From contig NZ_VWWO01000003.1 in NCBI RefSeq assembly GCF_011752935.1, positions 930,001-994,000 of the forward strand: DNA of 64,000 nucleotides, in the 5' to 3' direction. The translations under genes were made by a program, and so were the position numbers. This DNA is from Chitinophaga sp. Cy-1792 (GTDB lineage Bacteria > Bacteroidota > Bacteroidia > Chitinophagales > Chitinophagaceae). Below are positions 16,421 to 25,024 of the stretch, one piece after another. A model generated the notes under the pieces. The model was given only the letters and a program-made list of their open reading frames with translations. It was not told the origin of the DNA and searched no databases. Each line of letters begins with the position of its first letter. The stretch's first letter is position 1.

Positions 16421-18853
16421 TCATGCCGTAACGGCTACTGCTTCCTCTGCTTCATGAATGGCACGGAGGGTTTTGGTAACGGCATCCGGTGTAACGGAGA
16501 TACTATCAATTCCTAAGCTCACCAGCATTTTGGTGAATTCCGGAAAATCGGAAGGTCCCTGTCCGCAGATACCAACTTTCACACCGAGGCGCTTGGCGGT
16601 TTTGATCAGGTGTGCAATCATACGCTGCACGGCGGGGTTCATCTCATTGTAAAGGTGTGCTACAATGGAAGAATCCCTGTCGAGGCCCAGCGTCAGCTGT
16701 GTCAGGTCGTTGGAGCCGATGGAAAAACCATCTATATAAGCGGCAAATTCTTCTGCCATAATAATATTGGAAGGCAGTTCTGCCATCAGGTAAACCTGTA
16801 ATCCATTGTCGCCGCGCTTCAGGCCAAATTCTTCCATGACGGTCAATACCATCTGTAATTCTTCTACTGTTCTGCAGAACGGTATCATTACTACCACATT
16901 GGATAAGCCCATTTGTTCCCTTACCTTTTTGATGGCGGCACATTCCAGCCGGAATGCGGGTTTGTAGTCATCTGCATAATAGCGGGAAGCACCTCTCCAT
17001 CCGATCATCGGATTTTCTTCTTCGGGCTCAAAGTATTTACCACCGAGGAGATTGAAGTATTCATTGCTTTTGAAATCGGAGAAGCGAACGATTACTTTTT
17101 CGGGGTAGCTGGCGGCGGCGATTTTGCCAATACCATAGGCCAGCTGGTTGATGAAGTAATCAGCTTCGTCTTTGTGGCCACGGATCAGCTTTGTGATCTG
17201 TGCGCTCAGTGCCGGATCGTTTAATTCTTTATGCTTCAGCAACGCCAGCGGGTGTGCTTTGATGTAGTTGTTGATAATGAACTCTTCGCGTGCCAGGCCA
17301 ACACCTTTGTTGGGCAGGTGTGAGTAGTGGAAGGCCATGGCAGGAGCGCCTACGTTGAGCATCAGTGGCGTATTGACGGCAGGGAGCTGTGAAAGGTCCA
17401 GCTGCTCTTCAATAATAGGCAGTATACCTTTATAGATCACGCCTTCGGTGCCTTCTGCGCAGCTGACGGTAATTTCCTGTCCGGCGTTGAGTACATCGGT
17501 CGCATTGCCACAGCCTACGATGGCCGGGATACCCATTTCACGGGCTACAATGGCGGCATGGCAGGTACGTCCGCCTTTGTTGGTAACGATTGCTGACGCC
17601 ATTTTCATGATGGGTTCCCAATCGGGATCGGTCATGTCGGTTACCAATACATCCCCTGGTTTGAAGGACTGGCCAGCGTTTACGCGGTTGTCCAGGGAGT
17701 AGAGGATGTTAACGGCGCCGGCGGCGATCTTATCACCTACGGCAATACCGTGGAGGAGTACTTCCTTCGGATCTGCTGTCAGGCCTATGCTGTAGGAGAT
17801 TACTTTGCTGTGGTCTTTCCTGGAATGTATGGTCTCCGGCCTTGCCTGCACGATGAACAATTCGCCTGTAAGTCCGTCTACGGCCCATTCTATATCCATC
17901 GGGCACCACTGGCCTTTTTTCTCTGAATAGTATTTTTCGATGCACTGTACCCAGGTGGCGAGTAGCATGATTTGTTTATCGGTTAAACAAAACGCTTGCT
18001 GCTGTTGCTTTTCAACAGGGATGATGCGTGTTCTTTCGTCACTGCTTTCGCCGTAGACCATTTTCTTGTCTTTGGCGCCGGGTTTTTTTTCAATAATGGG
18101 TGTAAAGCCGGATTGTATCAATGGTTTGTATACGATGAATTCATCAGGAGAAACGGCGCCCTGTACTACCATTTCGCCGAGTCCCCAGGAACCGTTGATT
18201 AGCACTACATCTTTGAAGCCTGATTCGGTATCGAGGGAGAAGGCTACGCCGGAAGCGCCCAGGTCGGAGCGAACCATTTTCTGCACACAAACAGACAGTC
18301 CAATACTGAAATGGTCGTAGCCGAAGTTTTCGCGGTAGCTGATGGCGCGGTCGGTAAACAGGGATGCGAAGCAGTTTCTGACTGCATCTATCAGTGCAAC
18401 GGGACCTCTTACATTCAGGTAGGTTTCCTGCTGACCGGCGAAGCTGGCATCTGGCAGGTCTTCTGCGGTAGCAGACGAACGAACGGCAACGTCTGTCTGG
18501 TCCTGCCCGTATTCGCGGGAGAGCTGGTTATAGGCTGCTATGATTTCCGTACTGAGCTCCTGCGGAAAGCGGGTGCTGCTGACCGCCTGCCGTATCCTGG
18601 TGCCGGCACGACGAAGCGAGGTGATATCATTGAAATCGATATTGGCGATCTGTTCTTTGATATAATCTTCCAGCCCGCTATGGTGCAGGAAATCGTAATA
18701 TGCTTTGGTGGTGATGGCAAAGCCGGTAGGGATTTTCACGCCAACCTGGGTCAGGCTGGATATCATTTCACCCAGTGAGGCGGACTTACCGCCTACCAGG
18801 GCTATGGAGTCGAGACTAACTTTCTCTAACGGCAGGATGATCTGTTCTTTCAT
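16421..18853 (-). CDS. ppsA: Phosphoenolpyruvate synthase
   Basis: An 810-residue enzyme converting pyruvate and ATP to PEP, AMP and phosphate at the entry to gluconeogenesis. The N-terminal PPDK-type ATP-binding domain starts VGGKSASLGEM. The swivelling phosphohistidine domain contains GGRTCHAAIVAREMG with catalytic His432 (this numbering). The C-terminal PEP/pyruvate barrel includes GICGQGPSDFPEF. The Met giving MKEQIILPLEKV at 18853 was chosen; the frame stays open to an upstream ATG at 18946, but that extension has no family counterpart. The divergent Lrp/AsnC-type gene starts 165 bases away and is a likely regulator. Confidence 0.93.
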   Translation of the reverse strand: MKEQIILPLEKVSLDSIALVGGKSASLGEMISSLTQVGVKIPTGFAITTKAYYDFLHHSGLEDYIKEQIANIDFNDITSLRRAGTRIRQAVSSTRFPQELSTEIIAAYNQLSREYGQDQTDVAVRSSATAEDLPDASFAGQQETYLNVRGPVALIDAVRNCFASLFTDRAISYRENFGYDHFSIGLSVCVQKMVRSDLGASGVAFSLDTESGFKDVVLINGSWGLGEMVVQGAVSPDEFIVYKPLIQSGFTPIIEKKPGAKDKKMVYGESSDERTRIIPVEKQQQQAFCLTDKQIMLLATWVQCIEKYYSEKKGQWCPMDIEWAVDGLTGELFIVQARPETIHSRKDHSKVISYSIGLTADPKEVLLHGIAVGDKIAAGAVNILYSLDNRVNAGQSFKPGDVLVTDMTDPDWEPIMKMASAIVTNKGGRTCHAAIVAREMGIPAIVGCGNATDVLNAGQEITVSCAEGTEGVIYKGILPIIEEQLDLSQLPAVNTPLMLNVGAPAMAFHYSHLPNKGVGLAREEFIINNYIKAHPLALLKHKELNDPALSAQITKLIRGHKDEADYFINQLAYGIGKIAAASYPEKVIVRFSDFKSNEYFNLLGGKYFEPEEENPMIGWRGASRYYADDYKPAFRLECAAIKKVREQMGLSNVVVMIPFCRTVEELQMVLTVMEEFGLKRGDNGLQVYLMAELPSNIIMAEEFAAYIDGFSIGSNDLTQLTLGLDRDSSIVAHLYNEMNPAVQRMIAHLIKTAKRLGVKVGICGQGPSDFPEFTKMLVSLGIDSISVTPDAVTKTLRAIHEAEEAVAVTA

Positions 18854-18985
18854 ACGCGATTGATGTTTGAAGTGGAAAGGTATCCCCATCGGCCGGACTG
18901 GAAGATGATCGTTCGTCCAAACCGAAAACAAAACGGTATTGGCCACTTATAACCGAATATTTTTCAGGATTTGTACCCATATACC

Positions 18986-18993
18986 TATTTTTG
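18986..18993 (+). promoter_or_regulatory. -7 promoter box of the Lrp/AsnC gene
   Basis: TATTTTTG fits the Bacteroidota -7 consensus TAnnTTTG exactly and lies 25 bases before the ATG. A TTTG at 18970-18973 is too close to be a normal -33 box. Confidence 0.4.
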
Positions 18994-19018
18994 AAGTAAA
19001 TCAAAGGATTAGCATTAC

Positions 19019-19522
19019 ATGGCATTCATTCCCGACATGTTAGATATGTGTATTTTGGACATACTTCAACAGGATGCCCGCACTACCAATAAGGAGATTG
19101 CGGCAAAGCTGGGGAAGTCGGTTACTGCCATATTTGAGCGGGTGAAGCGCCTGGAAGCGGAAGGGTACATCCTGGGGTATACTGCTGTGCTCAACAAGCA
19201 TAAACTGGGTAATGCACTGGTAGCATACACCAGCGTTACGTTGGAAACGCACGGCCACGACCGGCTGTCACTTTTCGAAAAGAGCATGGAAGGATTCCCT
19301 GAAGTGATGGAATGTTATAAGATGAGTGGTCAGTTTGATTATTTGCTGAAAGTGGTAGTGGCGGATATGGAAGCCTATGATCAGTTCTATTCAGGACGCC
19401 TGTCCAAGTTGGATAATATACGTAAGATCCGCAGCCTGTTTGTTTTAGCGGAGACCAAACATGAGTTTGGGTTGCATCTCAAAATGGATTTTATCAATAA
19501 GATTGAGAATCGTACAAAATAA
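19019..19522 (+). CDS. Lrp/AsnC family transcriptional regulator
   Basis: A 167-residue regulator. The N-terminal winged helix (about 6-62) contains DILQQDARTTNKEIAAKLG and a recognition helix SVTAIFERVKRLE. The C-terminal RAM ligand-binding domain (about 70-150) has EVMECYKMSGQFDYLLKVVV. Family members sense amino acids and bind as dimers or octamers. It is divergent from ppsA across a 165-base promoter region, which suggests control of ppsA and itself (inference). A pair of tandem hairpins follows the gene. Confidence 0.9.
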   Translation: MAFIPDMLDMCILDILQQDARTTNKEIAAKLGKSVTAIFERVKRLEAEGYILGYTAVLNKHKLGNALVAYTSVTLETHGHDRLSLFEKSMEGFPEVMECYKMSGQFDYLLKVVVADMEAYDQFYSGRLSKLDNIRKIRSLFVLAETKHEFGLHLKMDFINKIENRTK

Positions 19523-19556
19523 TTTTCTTTTATAAAGATGAGTTTTTGCTGGTGTT

Positions 19557-19632
19557 CTTTTTGAGCATGCCTTCGGCATGCTCAAAAAGAGCGGGGGTTT
19601 TTATCCCTGCCTTCGGCAGGGATAAAAACCCC
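19557..19632. repeat. Tandem long hairpins with three-base loops, pair 1
   Basis: Two perfect hairpins between convergent genes. Hairpin A pairs 19557-19571 with 19575-19589 (15 bp, loop TTC). Hairpin B pairs 19594-19611 with 19615-19632 (18 bp, loop TTC). Both end TGCC-TTC-GGCA at the loop, though their outer arms differ. It can serve as a bidirectional terminator for the Lrp/AsnC and gpmA genes. Pairs of the same design lie at 32817-32897 and 63658-63707. Confidence 0.8.
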
Positions 19633-19643
19633 TCGACCCCAGA

Positions 19644-20270
19644 TTAAGGTAGATCAGTGACTGCATAGGCAGCATGAATATTATTGAGCGCGTTGCGATC
19701 GAGAATGTAAGTAATAGGTGCGCCGGTAGCAATTTCGCGGGTAATGATTTCTTCCCGGCTCAGATTTTCCAGGAACATGATAAGCGCACGCAGGCTGTTG
19801 CCATGTGCTACAATCAATACATTTTCGGCGGCTTCCAGGTGTGGTACGATGGTATGACGGAAGTAGGGGATGACTCTGTCGTAGGTATCTTTGAGGCTTT
19901 CACCGCCGGGAGGCCTTACATCAAAGGACCGGCGCCAGATATGTACCTGTTCTTCCCCGTATTTTTTGGCGGTATCAGCTTTGTTGAGGCCTTCCAGGTC
20001 GCCATAGGCGCGTTCATTGAGGGCCTTGTCCCGGATGATGGGGATACCGCTTTCGCCGCAGGCTTGTAATACCAGTTCCAGTGTATGTTCTGCCCTGATA
20101 AGCACGGAGGTGAAAGCGATATCTATTTCTTCGCCGCGTAACTCGAGCCCCGCAGCGATAGCTTCTTCTTTGCCTTGCTCAGTAAGATCTATATCTTTCC
20201 AGCCGGTAAACCTGTTTTCCAGGTTCCATTGTGATTGCCCATGCCTGATGAGGAAGAGTTTTACACTCAT
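19644..20270 (-). CDS. gpmA: 2,3-bisphosphoglycerate-dependent phosphoglycerate mutase
   Basis: A 208-residue histidine phosphatase-superfamily enzyme interconverting 3- and 2-phosphoglycerate. The LIRHG motif gives phospho-accepting His10. E86 in [10 protein letters not shown] is the acid/base, and H156 in [10 protein letters not shown] is the second pocket His. It lacks the C-terminal extension of the 250-residue E. coli form, as is common in Bacteroidota. It lies 63 bases downstream of an amino acid permease on the same strand. Its neighbourhood with ppsA and an Lrp-type regulator links lower glycolysis/gluconeogenesis genes. Confidence 0.92.
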   Translation of the reverse strand: MSVKLFLIRHGQSQWNLENRFTGWKDIDLTEQGKEEAIAAGLELRGEEIDIAFTSVLIRAEHTLELVLQACGESGIPIIRDKALNERAYGDLEGLNKADTAKKYGEEQVHIWRRSFDVRPPGGESLKDTYDRVIPYFRHTIVPHLEAAENVLIVAHGNSLRALIMFLENLSREEIITREIATGAPITYILDRNALNNIHAAYAVTDLP

Positions 20271-20333
20271 GATGCTTAGTATTACTGTTAAGAAAAAATT
20301 TCGTTCTGGTAATACACATATTAAGCCATTTTG

Positions 20334-21800
20334 TTAGGCCTGCTCCGATTTATTTTTCTTCATAACCGCATAACAGATACCTAAGAACAATACCCACACT
20401 GGTATCAGGGCTACCTGCACCATCATACCAGTGATCGACATCATCAACAATATACCGGTCAGGAATATTAAACAGATATAGTTAGATACCGGGTAGATAA
20501 AAGAAGGAAATTTAGTAGTAAGATTTTCCATTTGTTTTGCCTTTCTGAATTTCAGGTGCACGACGCTGATCATAATCCAGTTGATAATTAAGGCAGAAAC
20601 AACAAGGGTCATCATTATTTTCAATGCTTTCTGCGGTATCATGATATTAACGATGATACAGATAGCTGCAAAAAGTCCGGATACAAGGATGGCTTTTACC
20701 GGTACATGACTTTTATTTACCTGCTGGAGGAATTTAGGTGCATTGCCCTGGTTGGCCAGGCCGTATAACATCCTGCTATTGCTGTATACGCAGCTGTTAT
20801 AAACGGATAATGCTGCTGTCAGTACGATGAGATTGAGGACATTGGCAATGAGCCTGCTGAAATTAATCGTCATACCAGCCAGGTCAAACTTAAATCCTTC
20901 CAACGTATTAAATACGGCCACAAACGGGCTGCTTTTTACGGTAATGCCTCTCCATGGCGACAATGCAAAGAGGATGATGAGCGCGCCAACATAGAATATC
21001 AGGATACGATAAATAACCTGGTTGGTAGCCCGCGGAATGGTTTTTTCCGGATTGTCGGCTTCGGCAGCGGTGATACCGATGAGTTCCAATCCACCGAAGG
21101 AGAACATAATCATGGCCACCGCCGCTAACAGCCCCTGATAGTTGCCTTCGCTATCCTGCTGGAGCAAGCCTTTAGGGAAAAATCCGCCATCATTCCAGAG
21201 ATTACGGATAGAAGCCTGTGGCCCGCCGGTACCGCTGACAAGAAGATAGGTACCAAAAACAATTACTGCTACGATCGCCACTACCTTGATGATAGAGAAC
21301 CAAAACTCTGCTTCTCCGTAAACTTTTACTGAGCTGAGATTCAGGGCGTTAATAGCCACAAAAAAGAAGAGGCTGGACACCCATAGTGGAATTTCCGGCC
21401 ACCAGAAGTTGACATATTCACCGATAGCGGTTAATTCGGCCATACTTACCAGGATGTATAAAATCCAGTAATTCCAGCCGGAGGCAAAGCCGGGAAAGCC
21501 GCCCCAATATTTATAAGCGAAATGGCTGAAGCTGCCCGATACGGGTTCTTCTACCACCATCTCTCCTAATTGACGCATGATAAAAAATGCAATTAATCCT
21601 GCAAGTGCATATCCTAATATAACAGAAGGACCAGCCAGTACGGCAGCAGGGCCAATACCCAGGAACAGGCCGGTACCAATAGCGCCACCCAGGGCAATCA
21701 GCTGAATATGTCTGTTCTGTAACCCTCTCTTTAAACCTTCAGCACTGGTTGATTTGTCGGCAGCTTTGACGGAAGCAGTAGTAGTATTAGTAGATTTCAT
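20334..21800 (-). CDS. Amino acid permease (APC superfamily, AAT type)
   Basis: A proton-coupled amino acid importer of about 488 residues with about 12 hydrophobic segments. The first helix carries IALGGAIGTGLFLGIG, the unwound substrate-binding GxG motif of APC transporters. The segment VEEPVSGSFSHFAYKYWG and the later FSFGGLELIGITAAEADNP match the AAT (AroP/PheP/LysP-like) subgroup. Exact substrate is open. The ATG at 21800 (MKSTNTTT) is preferred over one 24 bases upstream. It is probably co-transcribed with gpmA downstream. Confidence 0.88.
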   Translation of the reverse strand: MKSTNTTTASVKAADKSTSAEGLKRGLQNRHIQLIALGGAIGTGLFLGIGPAAVLAGPSVILGYALAGLIAFFIMRQLGEMVVEEPVSGSFSHFAYKYWGGFPGFASGWNYWILYILVSMAELTAIGEYVNFWWPEIPLWVSSLFFFVAINALNLSSVKVYGEAEFWFSIIKVVAIVAVIVFGTYLLVSGTGGPQASIRNLWNDGGFFPKGLLQQDSEGNYQGLLAAVAMIMFSFGGLELIGITAAEADNPEKTIPRATNQVIYRILIFYVGALIILFALSPWRGITVKSSPFVAVFNTLEGFKFDLAGMTINFSRLIANVLNLIVLTAALSVYNSCVYSNSRMLYGLANQGNAPKFLQQVNKSHVPVKAILVSGLFAAICIIVNIMIPQKALKIMMTLVVSALIINWIMISVVHLKFRKAKQMENLTTKFPSFIYPVSNYICLIFLTGILLMMSITGMMVQVALIPVWVLFLGICYAVMKKNKSEQA

Positions 21801-21976
21801 TATGTATGACAGGTAATCCTGCAATATGGGCTAAATTCATTAAAAAAGTAAAAATATTATCGCCACGGCAACCCAAAGGCCTGTTAAAGCGTATAAATAT
21901 TAGTCATGCTCGCCTATTACCGCTACCGGATGGCAGTGTTTTTGTGCCTCTTTTTCTAATCTAATCTGTCATACTT

Positions 21977-22576
21977 ATGGAAAACAAGACAATTATGGCC
22001 GCTATGCTTATCAGCTTCGGACTCATGGCATGTCAATCTACCATAAAAAAGACTTCCGATAGTTTGAACGCCCATATCGATACCAGCCAGGCTGTTGCAG
22101 ATGGCCAGCTGACAACCACAGACGCCAGCAATACGGCCATTTCCGAACTGCCGGAACATGTAGTGGCCGATCATCTGAAAGAGATGTACGCCAATGACCT
22201 GAATCAGAACCTGATAGACAGCAGCAGCCGCAAATTTGCGATGGATAAATACGACCTGGACGCTGATGGTAATATGGAAGTATTTGTGGCCCTGACAGGA
22301 CCTTATTTCTGTGGTTCCGGCGGTTGTACCTTATTGCTGCTGAATAATAATGGTAAGCTCATCGATAAATTTACCGTGTCTGGAACACCGGTGATGATCG
22401 GCAACGAAAAAACAAATGGCTGGAGTAACCTGCTGATAGAAAGTGGTGGTAAATATCACCTGCTGAAATATGATGGAAAGGCTTATCCCTCTAATCCAAG
22501 CCTGGCGCCGGTAGTGACCAAACCGGATATGGCGCTGAAGAAAGTGCTGGCAGGCCCGGCGAATCATACGTTTTAG
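21977..22576 (+). CDS. Small lipoprotein of unknown function
   Basis: A 199-residue exported lipoprotein with lipobox LMAC giving Cys19. The mature part carries a calcium-loop-like DKYDLDADGNMEVFVAL (about 88-104), as in FG-GAP/VCBS or EF-hand-like repeats. Further on is a CGSGGCTLLLL segment with two Cys that may form a disulfide. No family can be named. It stands alone, divergent from the permease and convergent with the cytochrome operon, and ends at the hairpin 22577-22613. Confidence 0.75.
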   Translation: MENKTIMAAMLISFGLMACQSTIKKTSDSLNAHIDTSQAVADGQLTTTDASNTAISELPEHVVADHLKEMYANDLNQNLIDSSSRKFAMDKYDLDADGNMEVFVALTGPYFCGSGGCTLLLLNNNGKLIDKFTVSGTPVMIGNEKTNGWSNLLIESGGKYHLLKYDGKAYPSNPSLAPVVTKPDMALKKVLAGPANHTF

Positions 22577-22613
22577 CAATAAGGCGTCCCTATGCTGTAG
22601 AGACGCCTTATTG
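22577..22613. terminator. Hairpin between the convergent lipoprotein and cytochrome operon
   Basis: A perfect 12-bp stem (22577-22588 with 22602-22613) directly at both gene ends. Only short T-rich tracts follow, so strength is uncertain; it can act in both directions. Confidence 0.6.
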
Positions 22614-22615
22614 TA

Positions 22616-24052
22616 TTATAGTTTCGCAGTTTTATGATATTCGATCGTATCGGAAGCCAGCGCTGGCAGCTGGTATCCGCCGGTATCTATTTTGAGTCCG
22701 GGCAGATCATGCTGTAATTGAGATAACATAGATTTATTCACCTGCGTTTCATTCAGATATAATTGTTGCAGATTTTTATTGCCTTTCAATACCCCGATAT
22801 CCGCGGCACTGCAGTTGTTCTGGCCAATATTTAAGTAACGGAGATCTGTACAGTGGTTGAGTTCCTGCAGTGTTTTCCCCTGAATAGCTGTTTTTCGTAT
22901 ATCCAGTCTGGTTAGATGCGGGAGTTGTCCGATGGCCGACATACCGGCGTCTGTGATGGCCGTCCCGGAAAGGTCGAGCCATATCAGCTGTTCTTTTACA
23001 GGTAGTAACAGGGAAATATCCTTATCGGAGAAATTTCCTGCGGTATAGCCGGATACAGCGAGATGATGATCGGCATCACCTACCTGCAATACTTTCAGGC
23101 CTTTGTCTGTAAGCGCCTGGATAGCCACTTTGCCAGCCTGGGCTACTTCCCGTTCCGGAACGAATTCCTGTTTGTCTATAGGTGCTGCGGGTTGCATGGC
23201 CGCCAGTACCGCCATGATCCGCGGGTTTTTAGGCAGGTCTTTTACCTTTTTGCCGGCAGGTGCGCCGGAGGCAATCCACCAGTGCAGCAGCTCTGTTTCT
23301 GCCGGAGACAGCGAAGGCTTGCCTTTTGGCGGCATGCGGTGTTCGTCGGATTCCGGGAGCAGCAGTCTTTTGAAAAGCTCACTTTCTTCCGGCATACTGT
23401 CTTTCAGCACGGGGCCGTTTTCACCGCCTTTACGCATCAGTGCCAGCGATTCCAGCTGCAGGCCGCCTTTCAGCTTCTGCTGACTGTGGCAGCTGATACA
23501 ACGCTCGTTCAGCACAGGTTGCACCAGGTCTTCATAGACCCTGGCATCGCTGATATCTTTATAGGCAGCCACTGCGGGAATATCTCCCTTACTAAAACGC
23601 TGTAATACCGGTGGCATGGCCGCGGTAAGATAGTTGTCGCCGTGGGTAAGACTACCCCCGTAATGCCCGGCGGCACTGATCAGTACCAGCAGGAGTACCG
23701 CTAAAGGTATCTGTATACGGTTGGCCAGCTTCTTTACTGATTGTACGATACACATGATGCCGCTTATAACGGCAACGGCTATACCAAGATTACGGTGTGT
23801 ATCCAGCAGATGGTCGTCATAGCCGCCATCCTGTGAAAGGAGGTAGCCGGTCAGGCAGCTGCAAAGGGCTGCCAGGAAGGCTGCCAGGAAAAGAAACGGA
23901 ATCGTATTGCGGAATCGCTGCCAACGCGGCCAGCGGCTGAGTAACAGCAGCAGCACAGCTATCAGCAGTATGCCTATGGGAAGGTGTACGACAAGTGGAT
24001 GAATCCTTCCGGTGAAGCTGCTCCAGTTGCCGTTGGTTGCTAATAAAATCAT
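22616..24052 (-). CDS. DUF2231 membrane / c-type cytochrome / leucine-rich repeat protein
   Basis: A 478-residue three-part protein. The N-terminal four-helix DUF2231 membrane domain (about 15-130) contains HPLVVHLPIG. A planctomycete-type cytochrome segment has one haem motif, CISCH (C185, C188, H189), and a possible Met ligand in EHRMPPKG. A C-terminal leucine-rich repeat region spans about 330-460 (LIWLDLSGTAITDAG, LTRLDIRKTAIQG, LRYLNIGQNNC). It is the last gene of a four-gene operon, 14 bases after the isomerase-like gene, and probably anchors electron transfer for the periplasmic enzymes encoded upstream. Confidence 0.85.
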   Translation of the reverse strand: MILLATNGNWSSFTGRIHPLVVHLPIGILLIAVLLLLLSRWPRWQRFRNTIPFLFLAAFLAALCSCLTGYLLSQDGGYDDHLLDTHRNLGIAVAVISGIMCIVQSVKKLANRIQIPLAVLLLVLISAAGHYGGSLTHGDNYLTAAMPPVLQRFSKGDIPAVAAYKDISDARVYEDLVQPVLNERCISCHSQQKLKGGLQLESLALMRKGGENGPVLKDSMPEESELFKRLLLPESDEHRMPPKGKPSLSPAETELLHWWIASGAPAGKKVKDLPKNPRIMAVLAAMQPAAPIDKQEFVPEREVAQAGKVAIQALTDKGLKVLQVGDADHHLAVSGYTAGNFSDKDISLLLPVKEQLIWLDLSGTAITDAGMSAIGQLPHLTRLDIRKTAIQGKTLQELNHCTDLRYLNIGQNNCSAADIGVLKGNKNLQQLYLNETQVNKSMLSQLQHDLPGLKIDTGGYQLPALASDTIEYHKTAKL

Positions 24053-24066
24053 CTCAGAACACTAAT

Positions 24067-25017
24067 TTATTTACCATAACGTTGACGCAGTTGCTGCATC
24101 ATATACACATTGATACCCCATTGGTCCGATACCGGCTGCCTGGTATAAGGCAATGTCTGCTGGTAATCCGGTGGCCCGAACTCCGTTAAAATAGTGAGTC
24201 GCTTACCGTCGGCCTGGTGTCTTTTCACGATTTCATCCCACCAGCTGAAATGCTGTTTCACGGCCGAATCCCATTCAGGCGCCCGTGGATCATTGACCTG
24301 TGGCCCTTCGGGATGACCTACACGGGCATGTATATGTGAAGCCCGCGATAAGGCTGCCGCTACGGCTTCCGGCTGATCATGCAGCAGGGTTTCATGCACG
24401 TTGCACCAGTGGGAGATATCCAGGGTAAGCCGCAGGTCAGGCTTTGCTGCAATGAACTGTTTGGCGATATGCGCTGCAAACAACATCCGCGAACGGTGCG
24501 TTTCGTGGTATACCGGTATGCCCGACTGCTTAGAATAACGGTAGGTCATATCTATCAGCGCGGCATTCTGTTCGAAGGTGAAATAATCTTTCCCGCTATG
24601 GCAGTTGATATATAATGGTTTTACAGGATTGTTTCCTGTAGCGGCTTTCAGCGATTGTTCAAACTCAGCGGCATGTTTCGTATAGTCGCTGCTGCTACCT
24701 GCGCAGAGGTAACCAATTTCCAGCTGGTGCTTTTTCAGTGCGGCGTACAATTCCTGCTGCACCTTGTTGTCGTGCGACCACCACATTTCTATGCCATCAT
24801 AACCGGCGGCTTTGGCGGCGGCGCAGAATTCATCCGTGTTGCCGTTGAAACCCCAGTTGGTGCCCATGATAGTGAGCTGATAACCTGCTTTGATACCGCT
24901 ACTGCGGAAAGGTTGCAGGCCTTCTTCCGGCGTTTGGCCGCTACTTAATTTTGGTAGTAATAATGCACCGCCTAACAAAGACGACTGCTTTAAAAAGTTC
25001 CTTCTTTCGTTGTTCAT
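24067..25017 (-). CDS. Tat-exported sugar phosphate isomerase/epimerase-like TIM-barrel protein
   Basis: A 316-residue AP-endonuclease-2-like TIM barrel. The N-terminus ERRNFLKQSSLLGGALLLP fits the twin-arginine export consensus (RRxFLK), so it should act folded in the periplasm. Barrel segments include AAGYDGIEMWW (about 68-78), YHETHRSRM, LTLDISHWCNVH and LTEFGPPDY, giving His, Asp and Glu metal ligands like those of xylose-isomerase-type proteins. The substrate is unknown, probably a sugar or cyclitol. It overlaps no neighbour: 7 bases follow the DUF1501 gene and 14 precede the cytochrome-LRR gene. Confidence 0.85.
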   Translation of the reverse strand: MNNERRNFLKQSSLLGGALLLPKLSSGQTPEEGLQPFRSSGIKAGYQLTIMGTNWGFNGNTDEFCAAAKAAGYDGIEMWWSHDNKVQQELYAALKKHQLEIGYLCAGSSSDYTKHAAEFEQSLKAATGNNPVKPLYINCHSGKDYFTFEQNAALIDMTYRYSKQSGIPVYHETHRSRMLFAAHIAKQFIAAKPDLRLTLDISHWCNVHETLLHDQPEAVAAALSRASHIHARVGHPEGPQVNDPRAPEWDSAVKQHFSWWDEIVKRHQADGKRLTILTEFGPPDYQQTLPYTRQPVSDQWGINVYMMQQLRQRYGK

Positions 25018-25024
25018 GTGTGGA

